Origin: Odoribacteraceae bacterium
Lineage (GTDB): Bacteria; Bacteroidota; Bacteroidia; Bacteroidales; Marinifilaceae
Length of the DNA stretch: 23,275 nucleotides
NCBI GenBank assembly: GCA_031267995.1
Contig: JAIRXZ010000027.1
Coordinates: 1 to 23,275 of the forward strand
Reading direction: 5' to 3'
Both the position numbers and the translations under genes were made by a program. Under the pieces are notes generated by a model. The model ran no database searches. It saw only the letters and a program-made list of their open reading frames with translations, and was not told the DNA's origin. Each line of letters opens with the position of its first letter. Position 1 is the stretch's first letter. Shown here piece by piece: positions 15,010 through 22,035 of this stretch.

Positions 15010-15120
15010 GGGGCGTTTTCGGTTATCTTCAGGGCTTTATTCATTGTTGACGGGGCGTTAGCCGTTATTGACGGGGCGTTATTAGTTTTCGCCGGGGCGT
15101 TATTCATTATTGGCGGGGCG
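15010..15120. repeat. Array C: five and a half 21-bp units
   Basis: Units start at 15010, 15031, 15052, 15073, 15094 and, partially, 15115, each beginning GGGGCGTT or a close variant (AGGGCTTT at 15031, GGGGCGCC at 15115) and continuing with ATTCATTATTGAC-like sequence. Spacing is exactly 21 bp throughout. The array fills most of the 149-bp convergent gap between the hflX and tusA-like stop codons. The unit sequence is unrelated to arrays A and B apart from its length. Confidence 0.9.
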
Positions 15121-15147
15121 CCAGGATTTTTCACGGGTTTTCGCGGG

Positions 15148-15372
15148 TTATTTTTGGATTTCCACGAGGTGGACGCCGGGGCTTTTTTCGCTGACGGAGA
15201 GGATGGTGTAGCCTTGCTCGGCGGCGGATCGGGGGATGTTTTCGAGGGGTTCGCCGGCGGTGAGGAGGACGCGGAGGGTGTCGCCGGGATGGAGCTTGTC
15301 GAGGGCGATTTTTACCTTGACGAAGGTCATGGGGCAGTGGTCGCGGGTGATGTCGAGGTGGTTGGTGGTCAT
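15148..15372 (-). CDS. TusA/SirA/YedF-family sulfur carrier protein
   Basis: A 74-residue protein with the TusA fold signature: an N-terminal LDITRDHCPMTFVKVKIAL in which C13-P14 is the sulfur-carrying position, then LHPGDTLRVLLTAGEPLENIPRSA and a C-terminal strand ending HLVEIQK. The family relays persulfide sulfur between proteins. The motif is CPM rather than the CPEP/CPxP seen in E. coli TusA, which places it in the broader TusA-like group. Its ATG (15372-15370) overlaps the dsrE2 stop as ATGA, so translation is coupled. With DsrE2 upstream it forms a classic sulfur-trafficking pair; target pathway unknown. Confidence 0.9.
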   Translation of the reverse strand: MTTNHLDITRDHCPMTFVKVKIALDKLHPGDTLRVLLTAGEPLENIPRSAAEQGYTILSVSEKSPGVHLVEIQK

Positions 15373-15845
15373 ATAAAGAGTGTTTGGCCTCCTTCGGAGA
15401 GGGCGAGGAAGGTGGGGACGCCGATGACGTCGCGGATTTCGGGGATGAAGTCTTCGCGCTTGAGGCCGAGGACGTTCATGGCCATTTCGCAGGCGTAAAG
15501 GTGGATGCCGAGCTGGCAGGCTGCTTCGACGAGTTGTTCGAGGGTGGCGACGTTGCGTTTTTTCATGAGGGAACGGAAGATTTTCGGGCCTATCCCGCAG
15601 AAGTTGAAGCGACTGAGGGGGGCTACGCGGAGGCCGCCCATGAGGATGCCGAAGACGCGGGGGAGGAGGCCGGAGCCGACGGGGGAGCGGCCGCGCTTGC
15701 ATTTGATGGCGTCCAAGCCCCAAAAGGTGAAGAAGATGTTGACGTGGTAGCCGGTGGCGGCGGCGCCGGTGGCGAGGGTGAAGGCGGCGGTGAGCTTGTC
15801 GAAGTCGCCGCTGAAGGCGATGATGGATAGTTTTTTGGGTGTCAT
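15369..15845 (-). CDS. DsrE2-like (DsrE/DsrF/DrsH family) sulfur-transfer protein
   Basis: A 158-residue protein of the DsrE2 type. Typical stretches are LSIIAFSGDFDKLTAAFTLATGAA, the FFTFWGLDAIK block, and IHLYACEMAMNVLG, in which C119 is the conserved persulfide-binding Cys of the ACxM motif. Additional Cys are C49 (IKCKRG) and C83. Family members accept and pass on sulfane sulfur, often with TusA and a rhodanese; they associate with membranes in some species, and residues 61-73 here are mildly hydrophobic. Its start codon overlaps the stop of the thiF-like gene (ATGA at 15845-15842) and its stop overlaps the tusA-like start, so all three are translationally coupled. Confidence 0.9.
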   Translation of the reverse strand: MTPKKLSIIAFSGDFDKLTAAFTLATGAAATGYHVNIFFTFWGLDAIKCKRGRSPVGSGLLPRVFGILMGGLRVAPLSRFNFCGIGPKIFRSLMKKRNVATLEQLVEAACQLGIHLYACEMAMNVLGLKREDFIPEIRDVIGVPTFLALSEGGQTLFI

Positions 15846-16606
15846 GGGGTTTGGTGTTGGTGGTTTCCACAGGCTGGGCAGGCGGGTGTTTTCTTGATTT
15901 TCACTGTTTTGAAGTTCATTGTTTTGGCGTCGACGAGGAGTAGGCGGTTGGTGAGGGGGGTGCCGGCGCCGGTGATGATTTTGATGGTTTCGGCGGCTTG
16001 TATGGCGCCGAGGATGCCGGCGACGGCGCCAAGGATGCCGGCGCGGGAGCAGGTGGGGGTGTCGTCGGGCGAGGGGGGAGCGGGGAAGAGGCAGCGGTAG
16101 CAGGCGGCGCCGGGGACGCGGGTGAGGGTCTGGCCGTTGAAGCGGTTGATGCCGGCGGTGGAGAAGGGTTTGGCGGCGAGGATGCAGGTGTCGTTGACGA
16201 GGTATTTGGCGGTGAAGTTGTCCGTGGCTTCGACGATGAAGTCGTAGTCGGTGATGATGGGGAGGGCGTTCGCGGGGTCGAGGGGGTCGGGGTGGATGAT
16301 GACGCGGGTGTCGGGGTTGAGGGCGTTGATTTTTTGACGGGCGGAGGTGGTTTTGGGTTTGCCGATGTCGGGGGTGAGGTGGATGATTTGTCGCTGCAGG
16401 TTGCTGGTTTCTACTTGTTCACCGTCGATGAGGCCGATGGTTCCGATGCCGGCGGCGGCGAGGTAGTAGGCGACGGGGGAGCCTAATCCGCCCAGTCCCA
16501 CGATGAGGACGCGGGAGGCGAGGAGGCGCTGCTGGCCGGTGTCGCCGATTTCCTGGAGGAGGATGTTGCGGCTGTAGCGCTGGAGTTGTTCGTCGGTGTA
16601 GTCCAT
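15842..16606 (-). CDS. ThiF/MoeB/HesA-family E1-like adenylyltransferase
   Basis: A 254-residue E1-like enzyme that would adenylate the C-terminal glycine of a ubiquitin-like sulfur carrier (ThiS or MoaD type) using ATP. The Rossmann nucleotide site is G38-LGGLGSPVA, followed by D61, SNLQRQ (68-73) with the conserved Arg, and EATDNF (126-131). Zinc ligands are C169-x-x-C172 (CYRC) and C243-x-x-C246 (CPAC), and C186 in TCSRAGILGAVAG aligns with the catalytic or sulfur-linking Cys of ThiF/MoeB. No rhodanese domain is fused. I chose the ATG at 16606 because it begins the standard N-terminus YTDEQLQRYSRNILLQEIG. Whether it serves thiamine, molybdopterin or another pathway cannot be told; no carrier protein is visible nearby. 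Confidence 0.93.
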   Translation of the reverse strand: MDYTDEQLQRYSRNILLQEIGDTGQQRLLASRVLIVGLGGLGSPVAYYLAAAGIGTIGLIDGEQVETSNLQRQIIHLTPDIGKPKTTSARQKINALNPDTRVIIHPDPLDPANALPIITDYDFIVEATDNFTAKYLVNDTCILAAKPFSTAGINRFNGQTLTRVPGAACYRCLFPAPPSPDDTPTCSRAGILGAVAGILGAIQAAETIKIITGAGTPLTNRLLLVDAKTMNFKTVKIKKTPACPACGNHQHQTP

Positions 16607-16711
16607 GTGTTCGGGGTTTTTCCGTGCAAAGATGGCGGGAAATGGCGGGAAAACCATGCGGGGGCGATGGTATTTTCGAGGGGGGCGCCCTTTTTTTCGC
16701 GTGTAATTGAG

Positions 16712-16719
16712 TACATTCG
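16712..16719 (+). promoter_or_regulatory. Putative -7 box upstream of dedA
   Basis: TACATTCG differs from TAnnTTTG at one position and lies 43 bp before the dedA ATG, in the 156-bp divergent gap with the thiF-like operon. No clear TTTG -33 is seen at the expected distance. Confidence 0.3.
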
Positions 16720-16762
16720 CGATCGCTGTCCCGATGGTCGGGGTGGTGTAATTTGGTTGTTC

Positions 16763-17422
16763 ATGGAGTTTTTCGAGCAGTTTCTTGATGTTTTCTTGCA
16801 TTTGGATGTTCACCTGAATACGTGGGTGGAGCGGTATGACGTTTGGGTGTACGCGATTCTTTTTTTGGTGATTTTTTGCGAGACTGGGCTGGTGGTGACG
16901 CCGTTTTTGCCTGGGGATTCGCTGCTTTTCGTGGCGGGGGCGCTGTCGGCGACGACGATCCTGGACGTGCACGCGCTGTTGCTGTTGCTGGCGGGGGCGG
17001 CGATCGCGGGGGACGCGGCGAATTACACGATCGGGCTGTTTTTTGGCAAACGGCTGTTTCGTAATCCCCGTTCAAAGGTTTTCAGGCAGAGTTATTTGGA
17101 TAAGACGCACGCTTTTTACGAGAGGCACGGGGGGAAGACGATTATTTTGGCGCGGTTCGTGCCGATCGTGCGGACGTTTGCCCCGTTCGTGGCGGGGATG
17201 GGGAGGATGACTTACAGGCGTTTCGCGGTGTTTAACGTGGTGGGAGGGGTGGCGTGGAGCGCCGTTTTCCTGTACGCGGGGTTTTTGTTTGGCGAGTGGC
17301 CGTTTGTGAAAAGGAACCTGGAGTTTTTGATGATCGGGATTATTTTTGTTTCCGTGCTGCCGATGGTGGTGGAGATTGGACGCGGGTGGGCGAAGAAGAG
17401 GTCGATTAAACTGTCTAAATAA
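16763..17422 (+). CDS. DedA family (VTT/SNARE-associated) membrane protein
   Basis: A 219-residue integral membrane protein of the DedA superfamily; bacterial members act in membrane homeostasis, with some shown to be flippases for undecaprenyl phosphate or phosphatidylethanolamine. Hallmarks are E40 in IFCETGLVVTPFLPGDSLLF, D84 in IAGDAANYTIG, and the amphipathic re-entrant motif ILARFVPIVRTFAPFVAG (129-145) with the essential Arg residues R131 and R137. About four or five hydrophobic segments are evident (for example 27-47, 70-90, 155-177 and 190-206), and the C-terminus is basic. The ATG at 16763 is the only start that precedes the conserved N-terminus without adding repetitive sequence. 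maeB follows after 6 bp, so the two are probably one transcript. Confidence 0.95.
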   Translation: MEFFEQFLDVFLHLDVHLNTWVERYDVWVYAILFLVIFCETGLVVTPFLPGDSLLFVAGALSATTILDVHALLLLLAGAAIAGDAANYTIGLFFGKRLFRNPRSKVFRQSYLDKTHAFYERHGGKTIILARFVPIVRTFAPFVAGMGRMTYRRFAVFNVVGGVAWSAVFLYAGFLFGEWPFVKRNLEFLMIGIIFVSVLPMVVEIGRGWAKKRSIKLSK

Positions 17423-17428
17423 TTTATC

Positions 17429-19690
17429 ATGGCACATTTTTTAAAGGAGGAAGCGCTTAATTATCACGCGCAAGGGAAGCCGGGAAAGATCGAGGTTGTC
17501 CCGACGAAGCCTTATTCGACGCAGGCGGATTTGTCGCTTGCTTATTCGCCAGGGGTGGCCGAGCCGTGCCTGGAGATCGAGGCTAACGCGGAGGATGCTT
17601 ACCGGTACACGGCGAAGGGGAATCTTGTTGCCGTGATCTCGAACGGGACGGCGGTGCTGGGTCTGGGTAATATCGGGGCGCTGGCGGGGAAGCCGGTGAT
17701 GGAGGGAAAGGGACTGCTGTTTAAGATTTTCGCTGATATTGATGTTTTTGACGTGGAGGTGGATACGAGGGACGTGGATAAGTTCGTGGAGACGGTGAAG
17801 CTGATTTCTCCGACTTTCGGGGGGATTAATCTCGAGGATATTAAGGCGCCGGAGTGTTTCGCGATCGAGGAGCGGCTGAAACGGGAGTTGCAGATTCCCG
17901 TGATGCATGATGATCAGCACGGGACGGCGATTATTTCTTCGGCGGCGCTGCTGAACGCGATAGAGGTGGCGGGGAAGCGTATCGAGGAGGTGCAGGTGGT
18001 GGTGAACGGGGCGGGGGCTTCGGCGGTGGCTTGCACGAAGTTGTACCTGCAGCTGGGGGTGCTGCCGGGGAACGTGGTGATGTGCGATAGCAAGGGGGTG
18101 ATTCATGTTTCGCGCGAGGATTTGAACGAGAGTAAGCGGGCGTTCGCGACTGATCGCGACGTGCATACGCTGGAGGAGGCGATTCGCGGGGCGGATGTGT
18201 TTCTCGGTCTTTCGACGGCTGACGTGCTGACGGGGGAGATGATTCGCTCGATGGGCGAGCGTCCCGTGGTTTTCGCGCTGGCTAACCCGAATCCGGAGAT
18301 CGGGTACGAGGAGGCGGTGGCGTCGCGACCGGATATTATTTTTGCCACGGGGCGAAGCGATTACCCCAATCAGGTGAATAACGTGCTGGGGTTCCCGTAT
18401 ATTTTCCGTGGGGCGCTGGACGTGCGCGCGACGTGTATTAACGAGGAGATGAAGATTGCTGCCGTGCGCGCGCTGGCGGCGCTGGCAAAGGAGCCGGTGC
18501 CGGATACGGTGGCGGCGGCGTATAATAAGGAGAATATCGTGTTCGGGCGAGATTACCTGATCCCCAAACCGATGGATCCGCGGCTGATTACTGCCGTGGC
18601 CGTGGCCGTGGCGCGGGCGGCGATCGAGTCGGGGGTGGCCAGGGTGGAGATCACGGATTGGGAGGCGTATACTTACGCGCTGGAGGCGAGGATGGGACAG
18701 AATAGTTCGCTGATGCGCGATATCCGGGGGAAGGCGCGGCGGTCGCCCCGACGGATTGTTTTTTCGGACGGGTGTAATCCGCGGGTGTTGCAGGCGGCGA
18801 GGAGTTTGGTGTATCTCGGTATCGCGCGTCCAGTTTTGGTGGGCGATGCCGGGCATATCGCACGGCTGATGAGCGAGAATCATATTGACGGAGAGGGGAT
18901 CACCGTGGTCGATCCGTGGGGCGAGACGGAGGGGCTGCGACGGGAACGGTACGCGCATCTTCTGTTCCAAAAGCGCCAACGGAGAGGGATCACGCTGGCC
19001 GATGCTTACGAACGGATGAACGCGCTGGATTATTTTGCCCTGATGATGGTGGAGGGGGGGGATGCCGATGGGTGTATCTTGCACCAGGTTGACGGGGGCA
19101 TGGGGACGTTGCGACCGCTTTTGCAGATTATCGGCGCTGATGAGGGGCACGTGGCGGGTATGTATATCGTGCTGAACAAGAAAGGGACGATGTTTTTTTC
19201 CGACGTGCTGATGGACGCGAAGCCCACGGCGGAGTCGCTGGTGAGGACGACGCTCCTGACGGCGGCGGCGATTAAACGCTTTAATATAGAGCCGAAGATC
19301 GCGCTGCTCTCTTTTTCTAATTTCGGTTCCGTTGCCGAGGAGGGGACGCGGAAGGTGGCGCGCGCGGTGGAGATTTTGCACGCGGAGCATCCGGAGTTGC
19401 TGGTGGACGGGGAGATGCAGGCGAATATGGCGCTTAACGGGAAACAACGCTTTAGCAAGTTTCCGTTCAATAAGTTGAGGGATGAACGGGCGAATACGTT
19501 TATCTTTCCTTGCTTGAGTTCGGGGAATATTTTGGGAAAATTTATCCGGGAAATGGGCGAGTCGGAGCTGGTAGGCCCCATCCTGCTGGGGCTTTCCAAG
19601 CCCGTGCACGTGATGTCGGAGGATGCCTCGGCGCGCGATTTGGTGAATATCGCGGCTATCGCGACGATGGATGCCCAGGGGAGTAATTAA
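17429..19690 (+). CDS. maeB: NADP-dependent malic enzyme with phosphotransacetylase-like domain
   Basis: A 753-residue MaeB-type enzyme that oxidatively decarboxylates malate to pyruvate with reduction of NADP. The N-terminal malic domain has Y39 in LSLAYSPGVAEPC, the catalytic Lys region MEGKGLLFKIFADID (K94), and metal ligands E136-D137 and D161-D162 (MHDDQHGTA). The dinucleotide fold contains VVVNGAGASAVA near residue 190. From about 430 to the end lies a phosphotransacetylase-like domain (RIVFSDGCNPRVLQAA, ALLSFSNFGS, DGEMQANMAL) which in MaeB proteins is regulatory, binding acetyl-CoA, and is not expected to have transferase activity. Length is that of an intact fusion. It lies 6 bp after dedA; terC follows after 34 bp. 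Confidence 0.97.
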   Translation: MAHFLKEEALNYHAQGKPGKIEVVPTKPYSTQADLSLAYSPGVAEPCLEIEANAEDAYRYTAKGNLVAVISNGTAVLGLGNIGALAGKPVMEGKGLLFKIFADIDVFDVEVDTRDVDKFVETVKLISPTFGGINLEDIKAPECFAIEERLKRELQIPVMHDDQHGTAIISSAALLNAIEVAGKRIEEVQVVVNGAGASAVACTKLYLQLGVLPGNVVMCDSKGVIHVSREDLNESKRAFATDRDVHTLEEAIRGADVFLGLSTADVLTGEMIRSMGERPVVFALANPNPEIGYEEAVASRPDIIFATGRSDYPNQVNNVLGFPYIFRGALDVRATCINEEMKIAAVRALAALAKEPVPDTVAAAYNKENIVFGRDYLIPKPMDPRLITAVAVAVARAAIESGVARVEITDWEAYTYALEARMGQNSSLMRDIRGKARRSPRRIVFSDGCNPRVLQAARSLVYLGIARPVLVGDAGHIARLMSENHIDGEGITVVDPWGETEGLRRERYAHLLFQKRQRRGITLADAYERMNALDYFALMMVEGGDADGCILHQVDGGMGTLRPLLQIIGADEGHVAGMYIVLNKKGTMFFSDVLMDAKPTAESLVRTTLLTAAAIKRFNIEPKIALLSFSNFGSVAEEGTRKVARAVEILHAEHPELLVDGEMQANMALNGKQRFSKFPFNKLRDERANTFIFPCLSSGNILGKFIREMGESELVGPILLGLSKPVHVMSEDASARDLVNIAAIATMDAQGSN

Positions 19691-19724
19691 ATGACGCCCG
19701 AAGGCCGGGCACAATGTTAATGGT

Positions 19725-20672
19725 ATGAAAGAGAACGCACTTAGCTGGATTTGTTTTGTCGCCTTTGTCCTGGTGATGTTGCTCCTGGACTTGGGGGTGT
19801 TCCACAAGAAGGATACGGTGATGAAGGTTAAAACGGCGCTGGGCTGGAGCCTTTTTTGGATTACTCTGGCGCTGACGTTTAATGCTTTGGTTTATTTTAC
19901 GCTCGGACGAGAGAAGGCGCTGGATTTCTTTACTGCTTACCTGCTGGAGAAGTCGCTGAGCGTGGATAATCTCTTCATATTTATTATGATTTTCGGCTAT
20001 TTTTCTATTCATCCGAGGCATCAGCATAAGATTTTGTTTTGGGGGATTTTCGGGGCGCTGATTATGCGGGCGGTTTTTATTTTTGCCGGGGTGGCGCTGA
20101 TTGATAAGTTCGAGTGGATTATGTATGTTTTTGGCGCTTTCCTTATCTACACGGGACTTAGTATGTTGAAGAAGGAGGAGTCGCCTGAGTTTCACCCCGA
20201 AAGAAATATTATTATCAGGATTTTTAAGCGGATTATGCCCGTCGCGGCCGATAATCCGAAGGGGGTGTTTTTTCGGCGCATCGATGGGAGAGTTTACGCG
20301 ACTACTTTTTTTATCACGCTGCTTTTTATCGAGATTTCCGATTTGATTTTTGCCGTCGATTCTATTCCTGCCGTGCTTTCTGTTTCCAATGATACGTTTA
20401 TCGTGTTCACTTCTAACATTTTTGCTATACTTGGGCTGCGGGCGTTGTACTTTGCCCTGAACGGTATCATGCGCTATTTTTATTATTTGAGCTACGCGCT
20501 TGCCGGTATTCTTTCTTTTATCGGCATTAAGATGTGCGTGAACGAGTTGACGCGTGATATTGAGGCGCCGTTTCATATTTCTAATATTGTATCGCTTGGG
20601 GTGATTGTTGCCTTGCTTGCCGTGGCTATCGGCGCCTCCGTTTGGAAAAAACGGAGGGAGGGGGGACAGTAA
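19725..20672 (+). CDS. TerC/Alx family integral membrane protein
   Basis: A 315-residue TerC-family protein, close in length to E. coli Alx (about 321 aa); the family is linked to manganese export, metalation of exoenzymes and tellurite resistance. It has about nine hydrophobic segments. Two signature acidic motifs mark the presumed ion path: EKSLSVDNLFIF (E75, D81) and EISDLIFAVDSIPAVLS (D206, D212). The C-terminus is basic. The 34-bp gap after maeB contains a small GCCCG/CGGGC hairpin (19696-19710) and a 9-codon mini-frame, but nothing resembling the yybP-ykoY manganese riboswitch that controls alx in E. coli. It is probably read through from dedA-maeB. Confidence 0.95.
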   Translation: MKENALSWICFVAFVLVMLLLDLGVFHKKDTVMKVKTALGWSLFWITLALTFNALVYFTLGREKALDFFTAYLLEKSLSVDNLFIFIMIFGYFSIHPRHQHKILFWGIFGALIMRAVFIFAGVALIDKFEWIMYVFGAFLIYTGLSMLKKEESPEFHPERNIIIRIFKRIMPVAADNPKGVFFRRIDGRVYATTFFITLLFIEISDLIFAVDSIPAVLSVSNDTFIVFTSNIFAILGLRALYFALNGIMRYFYYLSYALAGILSFIGIKMCVNELTRDIEAPFHISNIVSLGVIVALLAVAIGASVWKKRREGGQ

Positions 20673-20712
20673 TTTTGTTCGCCGTTTGTCGGTTTTTCGC
20701 GAGTGTCTGAGG

Positions 20713-20898
20713 TGCTAATAAAAGCATCTGCCGGTCTGTACGCCGCTTCCTATCAGTAATATTCGTCTCCAAACGGGCAGTACGGGGAGGGTTGTTGCTC
20801 CCAACAAACAGGCCGTGTTTTCTACGCTCCTCCCCTCCCCCATTTTATTTATTTTCGGCCGGGCAAGCAACCCTTGGGGGGAAGGCGCATCTTTAGCA
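20713..20898. ncRNA. Candidate rod-like structured RNA in the terC-lipoprotein spacer
   Basis: The 262-bp spacer folds on paper into a long rod. The ends TGCTAA (20713-20718) and TTAGCA (20893-20898) are complementary; inside them CGCC-gc-TTCC (about 20742-20751) pairs with GGAAGGCG (about 20880-20887), then GGGGAGG with CCTCCCC, and the tip is a TTGTTG/CAACAA hairpin with a 4-nt loop. Size and shape resemble 6S-type RNA, but I cannot confirm any family, and the strand is undecided because most pairs work on both. A perfect TAATTTTG -7 box overlaps the terC stop (20670-20677), which would favour the plus strand. Confidence 0.3.
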
Positions 20899-20906
20899 TA
20901 CATTTT
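20874..20906 (+). promoter_or_regulatory. Putative promoter of the lipoprotein pair
   Basis: TTGG at 20874-20877, a 21-bp gap and TACATTTT at 20899-20906 resemble the Bacteroidota -33 and -7 elements (one mismatch in each). It lies 28 bp upstream of the first lipoprotein ATG. Confidence 0.4.
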
Positions 20907-20934
20907 AAGTAATAAGAATTAAAAAATTGGGATT

Positions 20935-21924
20935 ATGAAAAGACTTCTTTTTTTCGCATTGTGCGCGAGCGTTTGCTTCTGCGCGTGCTCCGATGACGGT
21001 GTCGATAACAACAACGGAGTAGACAAAAACTACCAAGCCAAGAATTTTATCAAGGAAAACCTGGACAGGGCTAAATACTCCGTCACGCGGACGGTTTCCG
21101 ATCAACCTACCGAGATTTCGCTGGACAATGGCGTGAAGATGACCATCCCCGGTGGTACCGTGTTTACTAAAAACAACGGCACCCCCATCACGGGCGAGTA
21201 CACCGTGGAGATTTACACCATGCTCACGCCCAGCCAGGTGATTCTTTCCGGGACAAATACCAACTTTCGTGGCGGCAGCTACCTGGAATCGTACGGGTTC
21301 TTTAACATCAACGTGTTGCAGAACGGACAAGCCGTTGATCAGAGCATGAAACAATTCATCAACGTTAGCCTTCCGACGGAGGAAGACGATTACACGTGGG
21401 CGCAGCTTTGGGCAGGAGGCGATGAAGACGACCAGTTCGCGTGGGAAGAGGTGCCCGATTCCTTGGCCAATGCCTTTATTCAGGGCAGAGATCAGGATAA
21501 AGGGGTGGTCTCCTTCAACAAAGTCTTCAACTTCCAATTCAAGAAGTTAGGGTGGTATAACTGCGACGTCTACTGGAACGTGGGGAACAACACCACCGTT
21601 ACCGTTGCCCTCACCGGGCGCGTGGGCGCGTTGGCAGATTACCAGGGCTATTCGGGCGACACGTTTGTGTTCTTCAAGGCGAAGGCTTCCAATGTCATTG
21701 CACAACTTTACACGAGCGTAAATGCTACCACGGTACAGAGTTATGACAACAGTATGCCCGTCGGTACGGAGGGAACGTTGATTGCCTTCTCCGTCAAGGA
21801 TGGCGAGTGCGGACTGGCTTCCAGGGAGATCACGATCACGGAAAACCAACAGGAGACACTCGAACTGTTGCCCGTCGACAAGGAGACCGTGCTGGAGACG
21901 TTGTCGGCGCTCGACGTCGAGTAG
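20935..21924 (+). CDS. Surface lipoprotein of unknown function, paralogue 1
   Basis: A 329-residue lipoprotein. The signal peptide (KRLLFFALCASVCFCAC) ends at the lipidated C18, and the following S-D-D-G fits the Bacteroidota lipoprotein export signal, suggesting display on the cell surface. Residues about 50-150 look like a beta-sandwich of the ZU5-like kind (ISLDNGVKMTIPGGTVF, GEYTVEIYTMLTPSQVIL, LESYGFFNINVLQNG). After an acidic variable segment (about 160-190) a second beta-rich region starts at KKLGWYNCDVYWN and runs to the end (TGRVGALADYQGYSGDTFVFF, LIAFSVKDGECGLASREITIT). I recognise the general pattern from Bacteroidota hypothetical lipoproteins but no function. The downstream gene is a clear paralogue. 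No SusC/SusD genes are adjacent. Confidence 0.88.
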   Translation: MKRLLFFALCASVCFCACSDDGVDNNNGVDKNYQAKNFIKENLDRAKYSVTRTVSDQPTEISLDNGVKMTIPGGTVFTKNNGTPITGEYTVEIYTMLTPSQVILSGTNTNFRGGSYLESYGFFNINVLQNGQAVDQSMKQFINVSLPTEEDDYTWAQLWAGGDEDDQFAWEEVPDSLANAFIQGRDQDKGVVSFNKVFNFQFKKLGWYNCDVYWNVGNNTTVTVALTGRVGALADYQGYSGDTFVFFKAKASNVIAQLYTSVNATTVQSYDNSMPVGTEGTLIAFSVKDGECGLASREITITENQQETLELLPVDKETVLETLSALDVE

Positions 21925-21931
21925 CAGGGAA

Positions 21932-21968
21932 GTGCCCGCGTGTCGGCCGAAGGGAGGCACGCGGACAC
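21932..21968 (+). terminator. Hairpin between the two lipoprotein genes
   Basis: GTGCCCGCGTGTC at 21932-21944 pairs with 21956-21968 through 11 Watson-Crick pairs and one G-U, with one mismatch and an 11-nt loop. The downstream tract is CTTTCTTTC rather than a clean T run, so it may be a weak terminator or an RNA-stabilising end that lowers expression of the second gene. Confidence 0.55.
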
Positions 21969-22035
21969 CCCGCCTTTCTTTCGCAAAAATTTCAACACAA
22001 ATATTTTACACACACACGCTAAAAAATTATTACGT

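Noticed and set aside
16607..16972. 122-codon N-terminal extension of the thiF-like gene
   Set aside because: It would overlap dedA on the opposite strand and precedes the conserved YTDEQLQRYSRN start with unrelated low-complexity sequence.
19691..19724. Manganese (yybP-ykoY) riboswitch before the terC gene
   Set aside because: The gap is only 34 bp and holds one 5-bp hairpin; too short for that aptamer.
20715..20903. Minus-strand 62-residue open frame in the terC-lipoprotein spacer
   Set aside because: No domain, no clear ribosome-binding site, and it coincides with the nested RNA complementarity; kept only as part of the structured-RNA candidate.
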